A stretch of 64,000 nt of DNA from Chitinophaga oryzae. Lineage in GTDB: Bacteria > Bacteroidota > Bacteroidia > Chitinophagales > Chitinophagaceae. Shown here piece after piece: positions 25,532-33,923 of this stretch. Within the stretch, counting starts at the first letter, position 1. Every line of letters starts with the position of its first letter. The position numbers and the translations under genes are program-made. The notes under the pieces were generated by a model. The model did not search any database, was not told where the DNA came from, and saw nothing but the letters and a program-made list of their open reading frames with translations. The stretch spans positions 5,456,001 to 5,520,000 of the forward strand of contig NZ_CP051204.2 of NCBI RefSeq assembly GCF_012516375.2, in the 5' to 3' direction.

Positions 25532-26929
25532 ATGGGAAACAGTAACACACGCCTGTTCATCACCACCGTCACCCTGATCGCTGCATTGGGAGGCCTGCTT
25601 TTTGGCTTCGATGTAGCCGTTGTCAGCGGTATCATTCTTCCCGTAAAAACACAGTTCCAGCTCACCGCATCGCAGGAGGGCTGGTTCGTTTCCTGTGCCC
25701 TGCTGGGATGTATCGCAGGCGTAGCTTTTTCCGGCACCCTGAGCGACCGTATCGGCCGTAAAAAAGTGCTGGCCCTGGCCGCCTTCCTCTTCCTGGTCAG
25801 CGCCGTCGGATTTGCCGTCTCCACCACCTGGTCGCTCCTGATATTTTTCAGGCTGCTGGCAGGCATGGGCGTAGGGGTGGCCTCCAATATATCCCCCCTT
25901 TACATCTCGGAGCTGGCGCCGGCTTCGCGGCGGGGACGGCTGGTCACTTTCTACCAGCTGGCCATCACCATCGGCATCCTTGTAGCTTACTGCTCCAACC
26001 TGGCCATTCAACGTTATGCGGCAGCTGCCGGCGATACTTCCGGCGGATGGCTGCACTGGCTGTTTGTAACAGAATACTGGCGTGGCATGTTCCTCGTGGG
26101 CGTCATCCCTGCCGTCGCTTTCTTCGCGCTGCTGGCCATCGTTCCGGAAAGCCCCCGGTGGCTGGCCCGCTTCGGCCGGCAAACGGAAGCGCTGCATATC
26201 CTGGAAAAAATCAATCCTGACAAAAAAGAAGCCGCTGCAGAACTGCAGGCGATCCTGGCTGTATCCGCGGACGCCTCCAAGGGCGGGCTGCGCGCGCTGC
26301 TGCAACCGCCGCTGCGGCATCTGCTCGTGATGGCCTGCGTATTGACAGCCTTCTCACAGTTCAGCGGCATCAATGCGGTGATCTACTACGGTCCTACCAT
26401 TCTGCGTTCTTCCGGCGTAGTGGCCAACGATACGCTGCTGTACCAGGTGATGCTGGGCGCCGCCAATATGCTCTTCACGTTTGTGGCCATCTGGAAAGTG
26501 GACAGCCTGGGACGCCGCCCGCTGTATCTTGCCGGCTCCATCTGCGCTGCCGCCGCACTAACGCTCACGGGCATATTTTTCCTGTTGCAGATCAACGGAT
26601 GGCCGTTACTGATACCGATCACTTTTTTCCTGCTGTTCTTCGCTTTTTCACTGGGACCATTGAAGTTTGTCATCGCCACGGAGATATTTCCGACACCGGT
26701 AAGAGGACTGGCGCTGTCTGTCTGCATCCTCGTAATGTGGGTGTCTGACTGGCTGTTGAACCTGCTCTTCCCCATCATGCGGGAAGGCATGGGCATCGCC
26801 ACCACCTTCTTCCTGTTTGCCGGCTGTTGCCTTTTCTCTTTTTTCTATGCGAAAAAATACCTGTTCGAAACCAAGGGTCAGTCGCTGGAAAACATCACCA
26901 TGAAAGAAAAAACGATCATCCACCATTAA
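25532..26929 (+). CDS. MFS sugar porter
   Basis: A 465-residue 12-helix transporter of the sugar porter family. Diagnostic motifs are LLFGFDVAVVSGI in helix 1, SDRIGRKK in loop 2-3, VPESPRWLA before the central loop, DSLGRRPLYL in loop 8-9, and the C-terminal FETKGQSLENI (the PETKG motif of the family). It probably imports the monosaccharide, presumably mannose, by proton symport. It starts 17 bases after the kinase-isomerase stop and ends 9 bases before the alpha-mannosidase, so the three are clearly co-transcribed. Confidence 0.93.
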   Translation: MGNSNTRLFITTVTLIAALGGLLFGFDVAVVSGIILPVKTQFQLTASQEGWFVSCALLGCIAGVAFSGTLSDRIGRKKVLALAAFLFLVSAVGFAVSTTWSLLIFFRLLAGMGVGVASNISPLYISELAPASRRGRLVTFYQLAITIGILVAYCSNLAIQRYAAAAGDTSGGWLHWLFVTEYWRGMFLVGVIPAVAFFALLAIVPESPRWLARFGRQTEALHILEKINPDKKEAAAELQAILAVSADASKGGLRALLQPPLRHLLVMACVLTAFSQFSGINAVIYYGPTILRSSGVVANDTLLYQVMLGAANMLFTFVAIWKVDSLGRRPLYLAGSICAAAALTLTGIFFLLQINGWPLLIPITFFLLFFAFSLGPLKFVIATEIFPTPVRGLALSVCILVMWVSDWLLNLLFPIMREGMGIATTFFLFAGCCLFSFFYAKKYLFETKGQSLENITMKEKTIIHH

Positions 26930-26938
26930 TCACCTGTT

Positions 26939-29900
26939 ATGATGAGAATATTCTGTTGTATCACTGCTTTAATAGCCTGCGCCCTGAACGGGACCGCCCA
27001 GAAAACGGTCCCCTATCTCGGTAAGGTAGACTGGATCAACGGTTACGACCATGAAACGGAAGGCGAGAACATCCGCTACTACTCCGCATTTCCAGACTAC
27101 GCTACTACCGCGCTGCTCACACGCGCAACCGACGGTCATAAAACGATCGCCTGGCAAACCGCTGCCGTGCCCGCACGCGTCAAAGGACCTTATGTTTATT
27201 TCAGCTGGGTAGCCGGCCACTCTTCCGCCACCAACAGCGGCGACCGTCACTTCGATTTATATGTGGATGATGTAAAACTGCTGACGTTCACCACTAAACG
27301 CGGTAACCAAACGCCGGACTGGACGTTCGCCGCGCCCGACAGCAGCCGCCTCGTCTTCCAGCAACTCCGGAAAGACGGCGCCAACGACGCGCACGGACTG
27401 ATGTTCCTGCGGCTGCCCCTCAGCCGCGTAACACCGGGCAAGCCGGTCCGCCTGAAAATCATAGGTCACGCACAGCAGAGCAACGACTGGTTCATGACCT
27501 TTAAATTTTCCTTCCAGGAAAAAGTGGACATCCTCCCCCAACCCTTTATCCTGAAAAACGGGCAGCAGCCTGTAACACTGACGGCGCTGCATTTTGGCAC
27601 GCTCCGTACTTTCAAGGTAACGGTAGACGGCAAAAAAGTATATTCCTTCCCGGTAGAAGACGGCGTCAACACTTTCGACATCCCCGTCAATGCCGTGAAA
27701 CAGCCCGACAGTATTCATGTAGTCGTTAGCGATGCCGGCAAAGTAGTGACGGAGCGGGTTATCACCCTTACACCGGTCACCTACCGGGAACTGCATTTCA
27801 TCCATCACTCCCATACCGACATCGGTTACTCACACCTGCAGCCGGAAGTACTAAAAATACACCTCCGCAATATCAACGACGCGCTGGACATGATCGCCGC
27901 TACCCGCGACTATCCCGAAGAAGCGAAGTTCAAATGGAACATCGAATCCCTGTGGGCGGTGGAACACTTCCTGCAACAGGCCACACCGGAGAGAAAAGCT
28001 GCATTCATACAGGCCGTGAAAGACGGCAACATCTGCCTCTCTGCCCTGTACGCCAATATCCTCACGGGCCTTACCCTGCCGGAAGAAACGTTCCATTACA
28101 CCGACTTCGCCGCGCAGCTGCAGAAGACTTACGGTCTCCGCATCCCCAGCGCCATGATCTCCGACGTGCCGGGGTATACCTGGAGCACGGTGACAGCACT
28201 GGCCAAAGGCGGCGTTAAATACTTCTCCAGCGGGCCTAATTACCTGGGCGAAAGTCATCCTTACCTCGGTGACCGCGTAGGCCATTTTGTGCGCAGCTGG
28301 GGCGATAAGCCCGTATGGTGGGAATCTCCTTCCGGACAGGAGAAAATACTGTTCTGGACAGGCGGCAAAGGATACTCCTCCTGGCATGGCACCGCCCCCG
28401 GCGCTGTCTTTGAAAGAGGACCACAGAAAATAGCGGGTTACCTGAACGAGCTGGACGAAAAACACTACCCTTATGACATCGTTCAGTGGAGGTACAACGT
28501 GGTAGCCGATAACGGGCCGATAGACACCGCTGTCTCCCGTTTCGTTAAGCAGTGGAATGAAAAGTATGCATCTCCCAAAATTGTACTCAACACCACCGAT
28601 AAACTGTTTGAAACTTTTGAACAGAAATATGGAAAAGACCTGCCCGTCGTGAAAGGGGACATCACCCCTTACTGGGAAGACGGCGCCGGTTCTACCGCCA
28701 AAGAAGAAGGCCAAAACCGTGTCAACAGTCTCCGGTTGTCTCAACTCACCAATGCCTATGCTATGCTGGCGCCGGGACGGTTTAACGCGCAGCAGTTTTA
28801 CAATGCGTGGACCAACATCCTTATGTTCCATGAGCATACCTGGGGAGCGCATAACAGCATCTCGCAGCCGGACGTATCGTTTGTGACAGCGCAGTGGCGC
28901 ATCAAAAAGCAGTTCATGCTGGATGCCGATAGTATCATCCAGACCCTCAGCGGACAGCTGTTCCAGCCGTTGACAGACGAAAAATCGCGCAGCATTGCCG
29001 TCGTTAATACGCTATCCTGGCCCCGCAGCGGACCGGTAAAAATAAGCATCGCCGGCAAGTCCGTGAAGGACGCCCGCGGCCGGAAATACCCGCTGCAGCG
29101 CCTTTCCGACGGCAGCTTCGTATTCCTCGCCAGGGAGGTGCCGGCCTTTGGCACCGCGGTATATACCGTCACGGACGAAGTCGTTAAGGCCACCGCCAGC
29201 TTTAAACAAAGCGGCAACGCACTCTCCAATGGCAACATCAGCGTTACCTGGGACAATAACGGCAGCATCACCCAACTCTCCGCGCAAGACGGTCACAACT
29301 ACGCCGGTACTTTCCGCGGACAGGGACTGAACAGCTACTGGTACGTGCCAGGCCAGAACCCCGCCGATGCAGAGACCAATCAGCCCGTACAGGCGCAGGT
29401 ATTGGAAAGCGGTCCGGTAGTGACCACCATCGCGCTTCGGGCGCAGGCGCCTGGCGCCAATGCCCTGGAGAAAAGGCTTACGCTTTATGCCAACAGCAAC
29501 ATGGTATTGATTGAGAACACGGTTGACAAAAAGCCTGTCAGGCAAAAAGAAGCGCTGCATTTCGGGTTCCCGTTTGAAGTGCCCTCCGGACAGGTGACGC
29601 TGGACGCGGGCTACGGCACGCTGCAATACCTGAAAGATCAGCTGCCGGGGTCCAATATGGATTTTCTCTTCGGCCGCCGGTGGATGGATATCTCCAACAC
29701 CGCCAACGGCGTACAGTGGATGCTGCTGGAAACGCCGATGGTAGAGCCGGACAGCATGATCAACGAGCGCCTTCAGATTGCGCAAAGCCATAAAGCGTGG
29801 AGAACGAAAGGGCAACCCACCAGCCGTTGGTTCTCCTATGTCATGAATAACTACTGGCACACTAACTATAAGGCAGACCAGGACGGCAGCAGCAGCTATC

Positions 29901-30253
29901 ACTATGCCTTACAGCCGCATGGCGCTGCCGACGGCGCAGCGCTGGAAACAGCAGCAGCGGACTTTACACAACCGCTCCTGAGTTTTCCTATGAAGAAAGG
30001 CGCTGCTTTACCGGCGGGGCTTTTCCGGCCGACCAACGCCGCCGTAGTGGCTACCGCCGTGGTACCACAGGAAAATGGCCAGTACCTGGTGCGGCTCTTT
30101 AATCCCGGTAAAACAAGCCAAAGCACCGGGTTTGAATGGGGCACGCTGAAGCCTGCACGCATTACCGTGGTAAGAAACGGAGAAACGAAAGACGCAAAGG
30201 CAACCTTTACCCTGCCCTCTATGGGCGTAGAGGAGTACCTGCTTATTCCATAA
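26939..30253 (+). CDS. Secreted GH38-type alpha-mannosidase
   Basis: A 1104-residue exported enzyme. The signal peptide is MMRIFCCITALIACALNGTA. Residues 25-280 form one or two beta domains, likely carbohydrate-binding. The GH38 catalytic domain starts at HHSHTDIGYSH (zinc ligands His292 and Asp294), and the probable nucleophile is Asp409 in SDVPGYTW. A further metal ligand lies in FHEHTWGAHNS, where classic GH38 enzymes have HHDAxSGT. The C-terminal third holds beta-sandwich domains (LEKRLTLYANSNMVLIENTV). Family level is well supported; linkage preference is not. It supplies mannose to the porter and kinase-isomerase of the same operon. Confidence 0.85.
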   Translation: MMRIFCCITALIACALNGTAQKTVPYLGKVDWINGYDHETEGENIRYYSAFPDYATTALLTRATDGHKTIAWQTAAVPARVKGPYVYFSWVAGHSSATNSGDRHFDLYVDDVKLLTFTTKRGNQTPDWTFAAPDSSRLVFQQLRKDGANDAHGLMFLRLPLSRVTPGKPVRLKIIGHAQQSNDWFMTFKFSFQEKVDILPQPFILKNGQQPVTLTALHFGTLRTFKVTVDGKKVYSFPVEDGVNTFDIPVNAVKQPDSIHVVVSDAGKVVTERVITLTPVTYRELHFIHHSHTDIGYSHLQPEVLKIHLRNINDALDMIAATRDYPEEAKFKWNIESLWAVEHFLQQATPERKAAFIQAVKDGNICLSALYANILTGLTLPEETFHYTDFAAQLQKTYGLRIPSAMISDVPGYTWSTVTALAKGGVKYFSSGPNYLGESHPYLGDRVGHFVRSWGDKPVWWESPSGQEKILFWTGGKGYSSWHGTAPGAVFERGPQKIAGYLNELDEKHYPYDIVQWRYNVVADNGPIDTAVSRFVKQWNEKYASPKIVLNTTDKLFETFEQKYGKDLPVVKGDITPYWEDGAGSTAKEEGQNRVNSLRLSQLTNAYAMLAPGRFNAQQFYNAWTNILMFHEHTWGAHNSISQPDVSFVTAQWRIKKQFMLDADSIIQTLSGQLFQPLTDEKSRSIAVVNTLSWPRSGPVKISIAGKSVKDARGRKYPLQRLSDGSFVFLAREVPAFGTAVYTVTDEVVKATASFKQSGNALSNGNISVTWDNNGSITQLSAQDGHNYAGTFRGQGLNSYWYVPGQNPADAETNQPVQAQVLESGPVVTTIALRAQAPGANALEKRLTLYANSNMVLIENTVDKKPVRQKEALHFGFPFEVPSGQVTLDAGYGTLQYLKDQLPGSNMDFLFGRRWMDISNTANGVQWMLLETPMVEPDSMINERLQIAQSHKAWRTKGQPTSRWFSYVMNNYWHTNYKADQDGSSSYHYALQPHGAADGAALETAAADFTQPLLSFPMKKGAALPAGLFRPTNAAVVATAVVPQENGQYLVRLFNPGKTSQSTGFEWGTLKPARITVVRNGETKDAKATFTLPSMGVEEYLLIP

Positions 30254-30270
30254 GCAACAGGTTATAAATG

Positions 30271-30302
30271 AAAATGCCGGATGAAAAATCATCCGGCATT
30301 TT
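30271..30302. terminator. Bidirectional rho-independent terminator
   Basis: 14-base perfect stem AAAATGCCGGATGA with an AAAA loop and a T-run of seven bases on the plus strand; the A-run at the other end serves the minus strand. It sits in the 54-base gap between the convergent alpha-mannosidase and GntR genes. Confidence 0.92.
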
Positions 30303-30307
30303 TTTAT

Positions 30308-31051
30308 CTATAAGTGAGGTCGTTTTAGTTCGATACTATAGGTAAAACAATCGCTCCTGTACCAGCAGATGTTAAACTCCAGCGGCTTCCGGCTGGCGTC
30401 CAGCACTATTCTGCGCCTTTCCAGCACCGGCGATCCCTTTTTGACTTTCAGCAGGCCGGCGATCTTTTCATCGGCGCCAATAGCTTTGATTTCTTCCTGG
30501 GAATATACCGGCACCACGTGAAAGTCCGCGTCCAGCATCTCATACAGCGGCCGGTCGAAATTCTCTTTGCCGGTAAGCCCTATCCTGGGATGGAAAAAAG
30601 ATTCGAAATACACCATCGGGCTTTTCTCAGTGCTCCGGATACGCTCCAGGCATACCACCGGTTGCTCCGGCTCTGTCTGCAGCATCTTCGCCACTTCCTC
30701 CCCTGCTTTCGCCACCGATACCTTGTTCTTCAGGGTTTTGAACGGGATGCCCTTGTCCTCCATTTCATGGGTGAAGCTGTACCAGTTGTCCAGGTTGGTG
30801 GTGATCTTTTTCTTTTTCACCACCGTGCCATACCGCTTCTTTCGCTCCAGCAGGCCGTCTTTCACCAGGTTGGCGATGGCCATCCTTAACGTGTTGCGGG
30901 AAATGCTCCAGCGTTTGGCCAGGTCTGTTTCTTTTGGAAAAATGTCTCCCTCCCGGAAAAAATCCTCCCGGATCAGCTTCCGTAATAGCTCCTCCGCCTG
31001 CTGATGCAGGGGGATTTTACTATCGTGGTCCAATAAAGGTATCTTCGTCAT
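30308..31051 (-). CDS. GntR-family (HutC/UTRA) transcriptional regulator
   Basis: A 247-residue repressor-type protein. The N-terminal winged helix (about 10-75) reads PLHQQAEELLRKLIRE, then FPKETDLAKRWSISRNTLRMAIANLVKDGLLERKK. The UTRA effector domain follows, with VYFESFFHPRIGLTG and PLYEMLDADF. It is clearly paralogous to the GntR gene at 49378 (both have the FHPRIGLTG and PLYEMLE-like motifs). It converges on the mannosidase operon. A dyad operator begins two bases before its start codon, which suggests autorepression. The effector is presumably a phosphosugar such as mannose-6-phosphate. Confidence 0.93.
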   Translation of the reverse strand: MTKIPLLDHDSKIPLHQQAEELLRKLIREDFFREGDIFPKETDLAKRWSISRNTLRMAIANLVKDGLLERKKRYGTVVKKKKITTNLDNWYSFTHEMEDKGIPFKTLKNKVSVAKAGEEVAKMLQTEPEQPVVCLERIRSTEKSPMVYFESFFHPRIGLTGKENFDRPLYEMLDADFHVVPVYSQEEIKAIGADEKIAGLLKVKKGSPVLERRRIVLDASRKPLEFNICWYRSDCFTYSIELKRPHL

Positions 31052-31053
31052 AT

Positions 31054-31065
31054 ATGTACGAACAT
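31054..31065. promoter_or_regulatory. GntR-type operator in front of the GntR gene
   Basis: ATGTACGAACAT, extended on both sides to ATATGT and ACATAT (31052-31067). It lies two bases upstream of the start codon, so a bound dimer would block transcription or translation start. Same form as the sites at 22861 and 49362. Confidence 0.65.
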
Positions 31066-31138
31066 ATCGATTTTTTGCGACGGGGAAAAATTTTTATGCT
31101 GAAAAGCTGGCGGGACGTAACATTTGGAGGGAGCCCGT

Positions 31139-32320
31139 TTACTGCGGCAGCCATTCTTTCAGTGCTTCTTTTGCTGCAGGCAGTCCCATATAGCTATGCA
31201 GATAAGTGAATATTCCTGTTTCGCAGGACAGCTCCCGGAAGATATATTGCTGCGTATCATTCAGGGAAGCCCATGGTACTTTCACCGGGCTTGCCCAATG
31301 CTCCGCGAAGAAGCGGACCATCAGGTATTCCGCCATGATCTCATGTGGCAACCATTGCGCTCCTTCTGCAGGATGTTTTTTACTGTGATTTCTTTGAAAC
31401 CGGACCGCCTGCAGGACCGCATCGATCTCTTCTTTACCACCCTTTGTATGAGAGAGAATCCCCGCACAGGCGATAGCGGCGATATAACCATCTGCCCAGG
31501 GATGCATGTCGTACTTCCATTCATGTGATTGCAACAGGATGTGCCCTTCCGCCACATCCTCCGTAGTGGGCGTATTAAACAAACGTGCGACGCTCAGATA
31601 AGGGCCCGGGGTTACGCTTGCGATCAGGCTTTCCGGCAGCTGCTCTACCCGCTGCTGTAGAACGATCGCCGCACCGATCAACAGATTTTCCTGCGCGGCT
31701 TCGTTCCTGGCGGCTATCAGTTCCCTGATAGCAGTCATCTTCTCAACGGCTGTTCCGGGTGATTCCACATACAATGTCAGCAAATACAGCTTTACTGCCA
31801 GTGTGCTCACAACAGGATCTTCATCGGCAATAACTTCCTGAATAAGGCTGGTATGTCTCCTGGTTTCGTCGTAGTAAGCTTTCCGTTTGTTGATGCCGGC
31901 ATCTGCTGCTACGGTGGTCGTATATACGTCGCCGGTAAAAGCCAGTCTCATAGGTTTTAGCCCCAACAGCCGATAGCGGAGATATAAGTGCTTTTCTGCT
32001 ATATCGGTCATAAAGGCCATCACCGCTGCACGGTCATACAGCTTACCGGTTTTGCATAATACCAGCAACGGATAGATCAGTTTTACCATCACCGGCAGCA
32101 CATCGCCCTGGTGATAGGTCCTGCTCAGCAGTTCGCCCAGCAACTTCCTTTCTTCATCCTTTGAAGCCCCTGCTGCCAGGGCCTGAAATGCATCTCCGAT
32201 ATATTCACAGGTACCAAAATGATCTTCTTCCGCCGCCCAGTCAACCGAGGCAGTGTAATCTTTTAAAGCCTGCAGCAGCGCCGTATTATTATCTGCATTT
32301 GCCATAAGGAGTAAAGACAT
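31139..32320 (-). CDS. Hypothetical HEAT-like helical protein
   Basis: A 393-residue soluble protein, almost wholly helical by composition, with alternating leucine and alanine patterns suggesting HEAT- or ARM-type repeats (LLGELLSRTYHQGDVLPVMVKLIYPLL, LGLKPMRLAFTGDVYTTTVAADAG). No signal peptide or catalytic motif. I do not recognise a family. The start ATG at 32320 gives MSLLLMANADNN; ATG at 32305 is equally possible. It is not in an operon with the GntR gene, which lies 87 bases downstream of its stop on the same strand. Confidence 0.7.
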   Translation of the reverse strand: MSLLLMANADNNTALLQALKDYTASVDWAAEEDHFGTCEYIGDAFQALAAGASKDEERKLLGELLSRTYHQGDVLPVMVKLIYPLLVLCKTGKLYDRAAVMAFMTDIAEKHLYLRYRLLGLKPMRLAFTGDVYTTTVAADAGINKRKAYYDETRRHTSLIQEVIADEDPVVSTLAVKLYLLTLYVESPGTAVEKMTAIRELIAARNEAAQENLLIGAAIVLQQRVEQLPESLIASVTPGPYLSVARLFNTPTTEDVAEGHILLQSHEWKYDMHPWADGYIAAIACAGILSHTKGGKEEIDAVLQAVRFQRNHSKKHPAEGAQWLPHEIMAEYLMVRFFAEHWASPVKVPWASLNDTQQYIFRELSCETGIFTYLHSYMGLPAAKEALKEWLPQ

Positions 32321-32464
32321 GGGTTTCTACTTATAAATATAAGCAAGTATATCCGATTTACCGGCGGTAAAATCTCCATGGAGGCGGAAGACTGCCAACC
32401 GGCATTTCTTACCCAATGGTAATTGTCAGCCGGCCGGACAAGAGGAATTTTGTGTCAAAAGATC

Positions 32465-32620
32465 ATGAACAGCAAACGCGTTTTATTGACCGGCGCTACC
32501 GGTTTCCTGGGCTCACATACCATCATCCGGTTACTGGAGAAGGGCTATGAGGTGACAGGCACCCTGCGGGATACAGGGGAATTTATTATAGGTACAAACA
32601 CAAGCCCACCATCTGCTTAG
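32465..32620 (+). pseudogene. Truncated NAD-dependent epimerase/reductase gene
   Basis: Starts as a normal extended short-chain dehydrogenase: MNSKRVLLTGATGFLGSHT holds the full NAD-binding motif GATGFLG, followed by LLEKGYEVTGTLRD. After about 36 residues the similarity ends, 15 unrelated codons follow and the frame stops at 32620. The full family length is about 330-345 residues. A deletion has removed roughly 90% of the gene. The 5' part including the start codon looks intact, so a short peptide may still be made. Confidence 0.75.
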
Positions 32621-32646
32621 GCTGACAGTAGGCTTTTCTTATCGTG

Positions 32647-33417
32647 TTAAGGACGACTGCGTCTTTCCATCAGCAAGCGTGCATACCCGAAGAAAGCGGC
32701 TGCCAGTACAAGGCAAAAGAACAGGCATATCGCCACCGCCCAGATGGGCATATCGGGCTTAAGCCCCATGAAATAAAGGACAAGGGCATATCCCATCCCA
32801 CAGAACAGGAACAGCATAGCCAGCGGGAAAATGAAGTACAACAACAAGTTCATTCCAAATCCCATGTACCGCTTCATCTTGTATCCCATCGCATACAAAA
32901 CACCGCCCACAGCAAAGTATCCTATTATCAGCAACATCACGGAAGCTCCGCCCATCAGCAGGAACTTGCTCCAGGAAAGCTCTTCCACCCGCTCCATGTC
33001 CGGTTTATATCCAACAGTGATGATCTCGCCTACTTCAGGTTTACCCGAAGACGCCACATCGGACTCCATGGTTACCGGCGTGCCATCGGCCGTATTAAAG
33101 GTAACGGTGGCGCGGTACATGATCCTGTGCCTGTTCTTGCTGTCTTTACTTTCAAAGCTGGTGTAGCTCACCACCCTGGCCTGATAACGGGGCAACGTCA
33201 CCGCTTTATATATAAACCCGCCTAACACGCCCCCGAGGCTAACAGTGAAGGTAAGCAGGCAGAATACCACCAATGACACATACCCAATGCCCAGGCACCC
33301 TGGCCGGCCCTGCCGGTTGCTCCGCTTCAATATCTTTACCGCTATAAGAACGGATAAAATTATAATTGCAATGCCGGTCCAACCATAGCCGGTTATTTGT
33401 AACAAAACAATGCCCAT
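32647..33417 (-). CDS. DUF3592-type membrane protein
   Basis: A 256-residue membrane protein. Helices lie at about 5-28 and 42-66. They are followed by an exposed beta domain (RYQARVVSYTSFESKD, YRATVTFNTADGTPVTMESDVASSGKPEVGEIITVGYKPDMERVEE) and then by at least three more helices. The beta domain fits the DUF3592 pattern, whose function is not known. I chose the ATG at 33417; a TTG at 33444 would add an unlikely leader. Confidence 0.75.
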   Translation of the reverse strand: MGIVLLQITGYGWTGIAIIILSVLIAVKILKRSNRQGRPGCLGIGYVSLVVFCLLTFTVSLGGVLGGFIYKAVTLPRYQARVVSYTSFESKDSKNRHRIMYRATVTFNTADGTPVTMESDVASSGKPEVGEIITVGYKPDMERVEELSWSKFLLMGGASVMLLIIGYFAVGGVLYAMGYKMKRYMGFGMNLLLYFIFPLAMLFLFCGMGYALVLYFMGLKPDMPIWAVAICLFFCLVLAAAFFGYARLLMERRSRP

Positions 33418-33509
33418 AGGTACTTTTATTATCGCTGCGGGCAAACATACAATAATAAATACTTATTTACCCAACAACGAATTTGATATAGCGTACATTT
33501 ACGGCAAGT

Positions 33510-33923
33510 ATGAAACAACGAATAGCCCATATTACACTAGTTGTGAAAGACTATGATGAAGCCATCAGCTTCTACACCGAAAAACTACATTTCCGCCTGA
33601 TCGAAGACACGCAGTTGAGCGATGAAAAACGTTGGGTGCTGGTAGCGCCTCCCGGTGACAGCGCCTGTTGCCTGCTATTGGCCCGTGCCGCTAATGAAGA
33701 ACAACTGGCCAGTATTGGTAACCAGACCGGCGGCCGGGTGTTTCTCTTCCTGTATACCGATGATTTCTGGCGGGATTACCACCACATGTTGGCTGTAGGT
33801 ATCCGGTTTATCCGGCCGCCGAAAGAAGAGGACTATGGGATAGTAGCCGTGTTTGAAGACTTGTATGGAAATAAGTGGGATTTGCTGCAACCGAAACCTG
33901 ACAATGTGCACCGTTTCATTTAG
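33510..33923 (+). CDS. VOC-superfamily (glyoxalase-like) protein
   Basis: A 137-residue protein with one pair of beta-alpha-beta-beta-beta modules. The first module is IAHITLVVKDYDEAISFYTEKLHFRL and the second ends in GIVAVFEDLYGNKWDLLQP. His7 and the Glu in VFEDLYG are candidate metal ligands. The family covers glyoxalases, dioxygenases and resistance proteins; no substrate is evident. Its last eight bases overlap the convergent PQQ dehydrogenase gene. Confidence 0.9.
   Translation: MKQRIAHITLVVKDYDEAISFYTEKLHFRLIEDTQLSDEKRWVLVAPPGDSACCLLLARAANEEQLASIGNQTGGRVFLFLYTDDFWRDYHHMLAVGIRFIRPPKEEDYGIVAVFEDLYGNKWDLLQPKPDNVHRFI

Noticed and set aside
25505-26320. Minus-strand frame opposite the sugar porter gene
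   Set aside because: Gln/Gly/Glu-rich text with no hydrophobic core; the porter motifs on the plus strand are decisive.
32595-32640. Possible hairpin AAGCCCAC to GTAGGCTT between the epimerase remnant and the DUF3592 gene
   Set aside because: Short arms with a mismatch and a long loop; might terminate the DUF3592 transcript but support is too thin.
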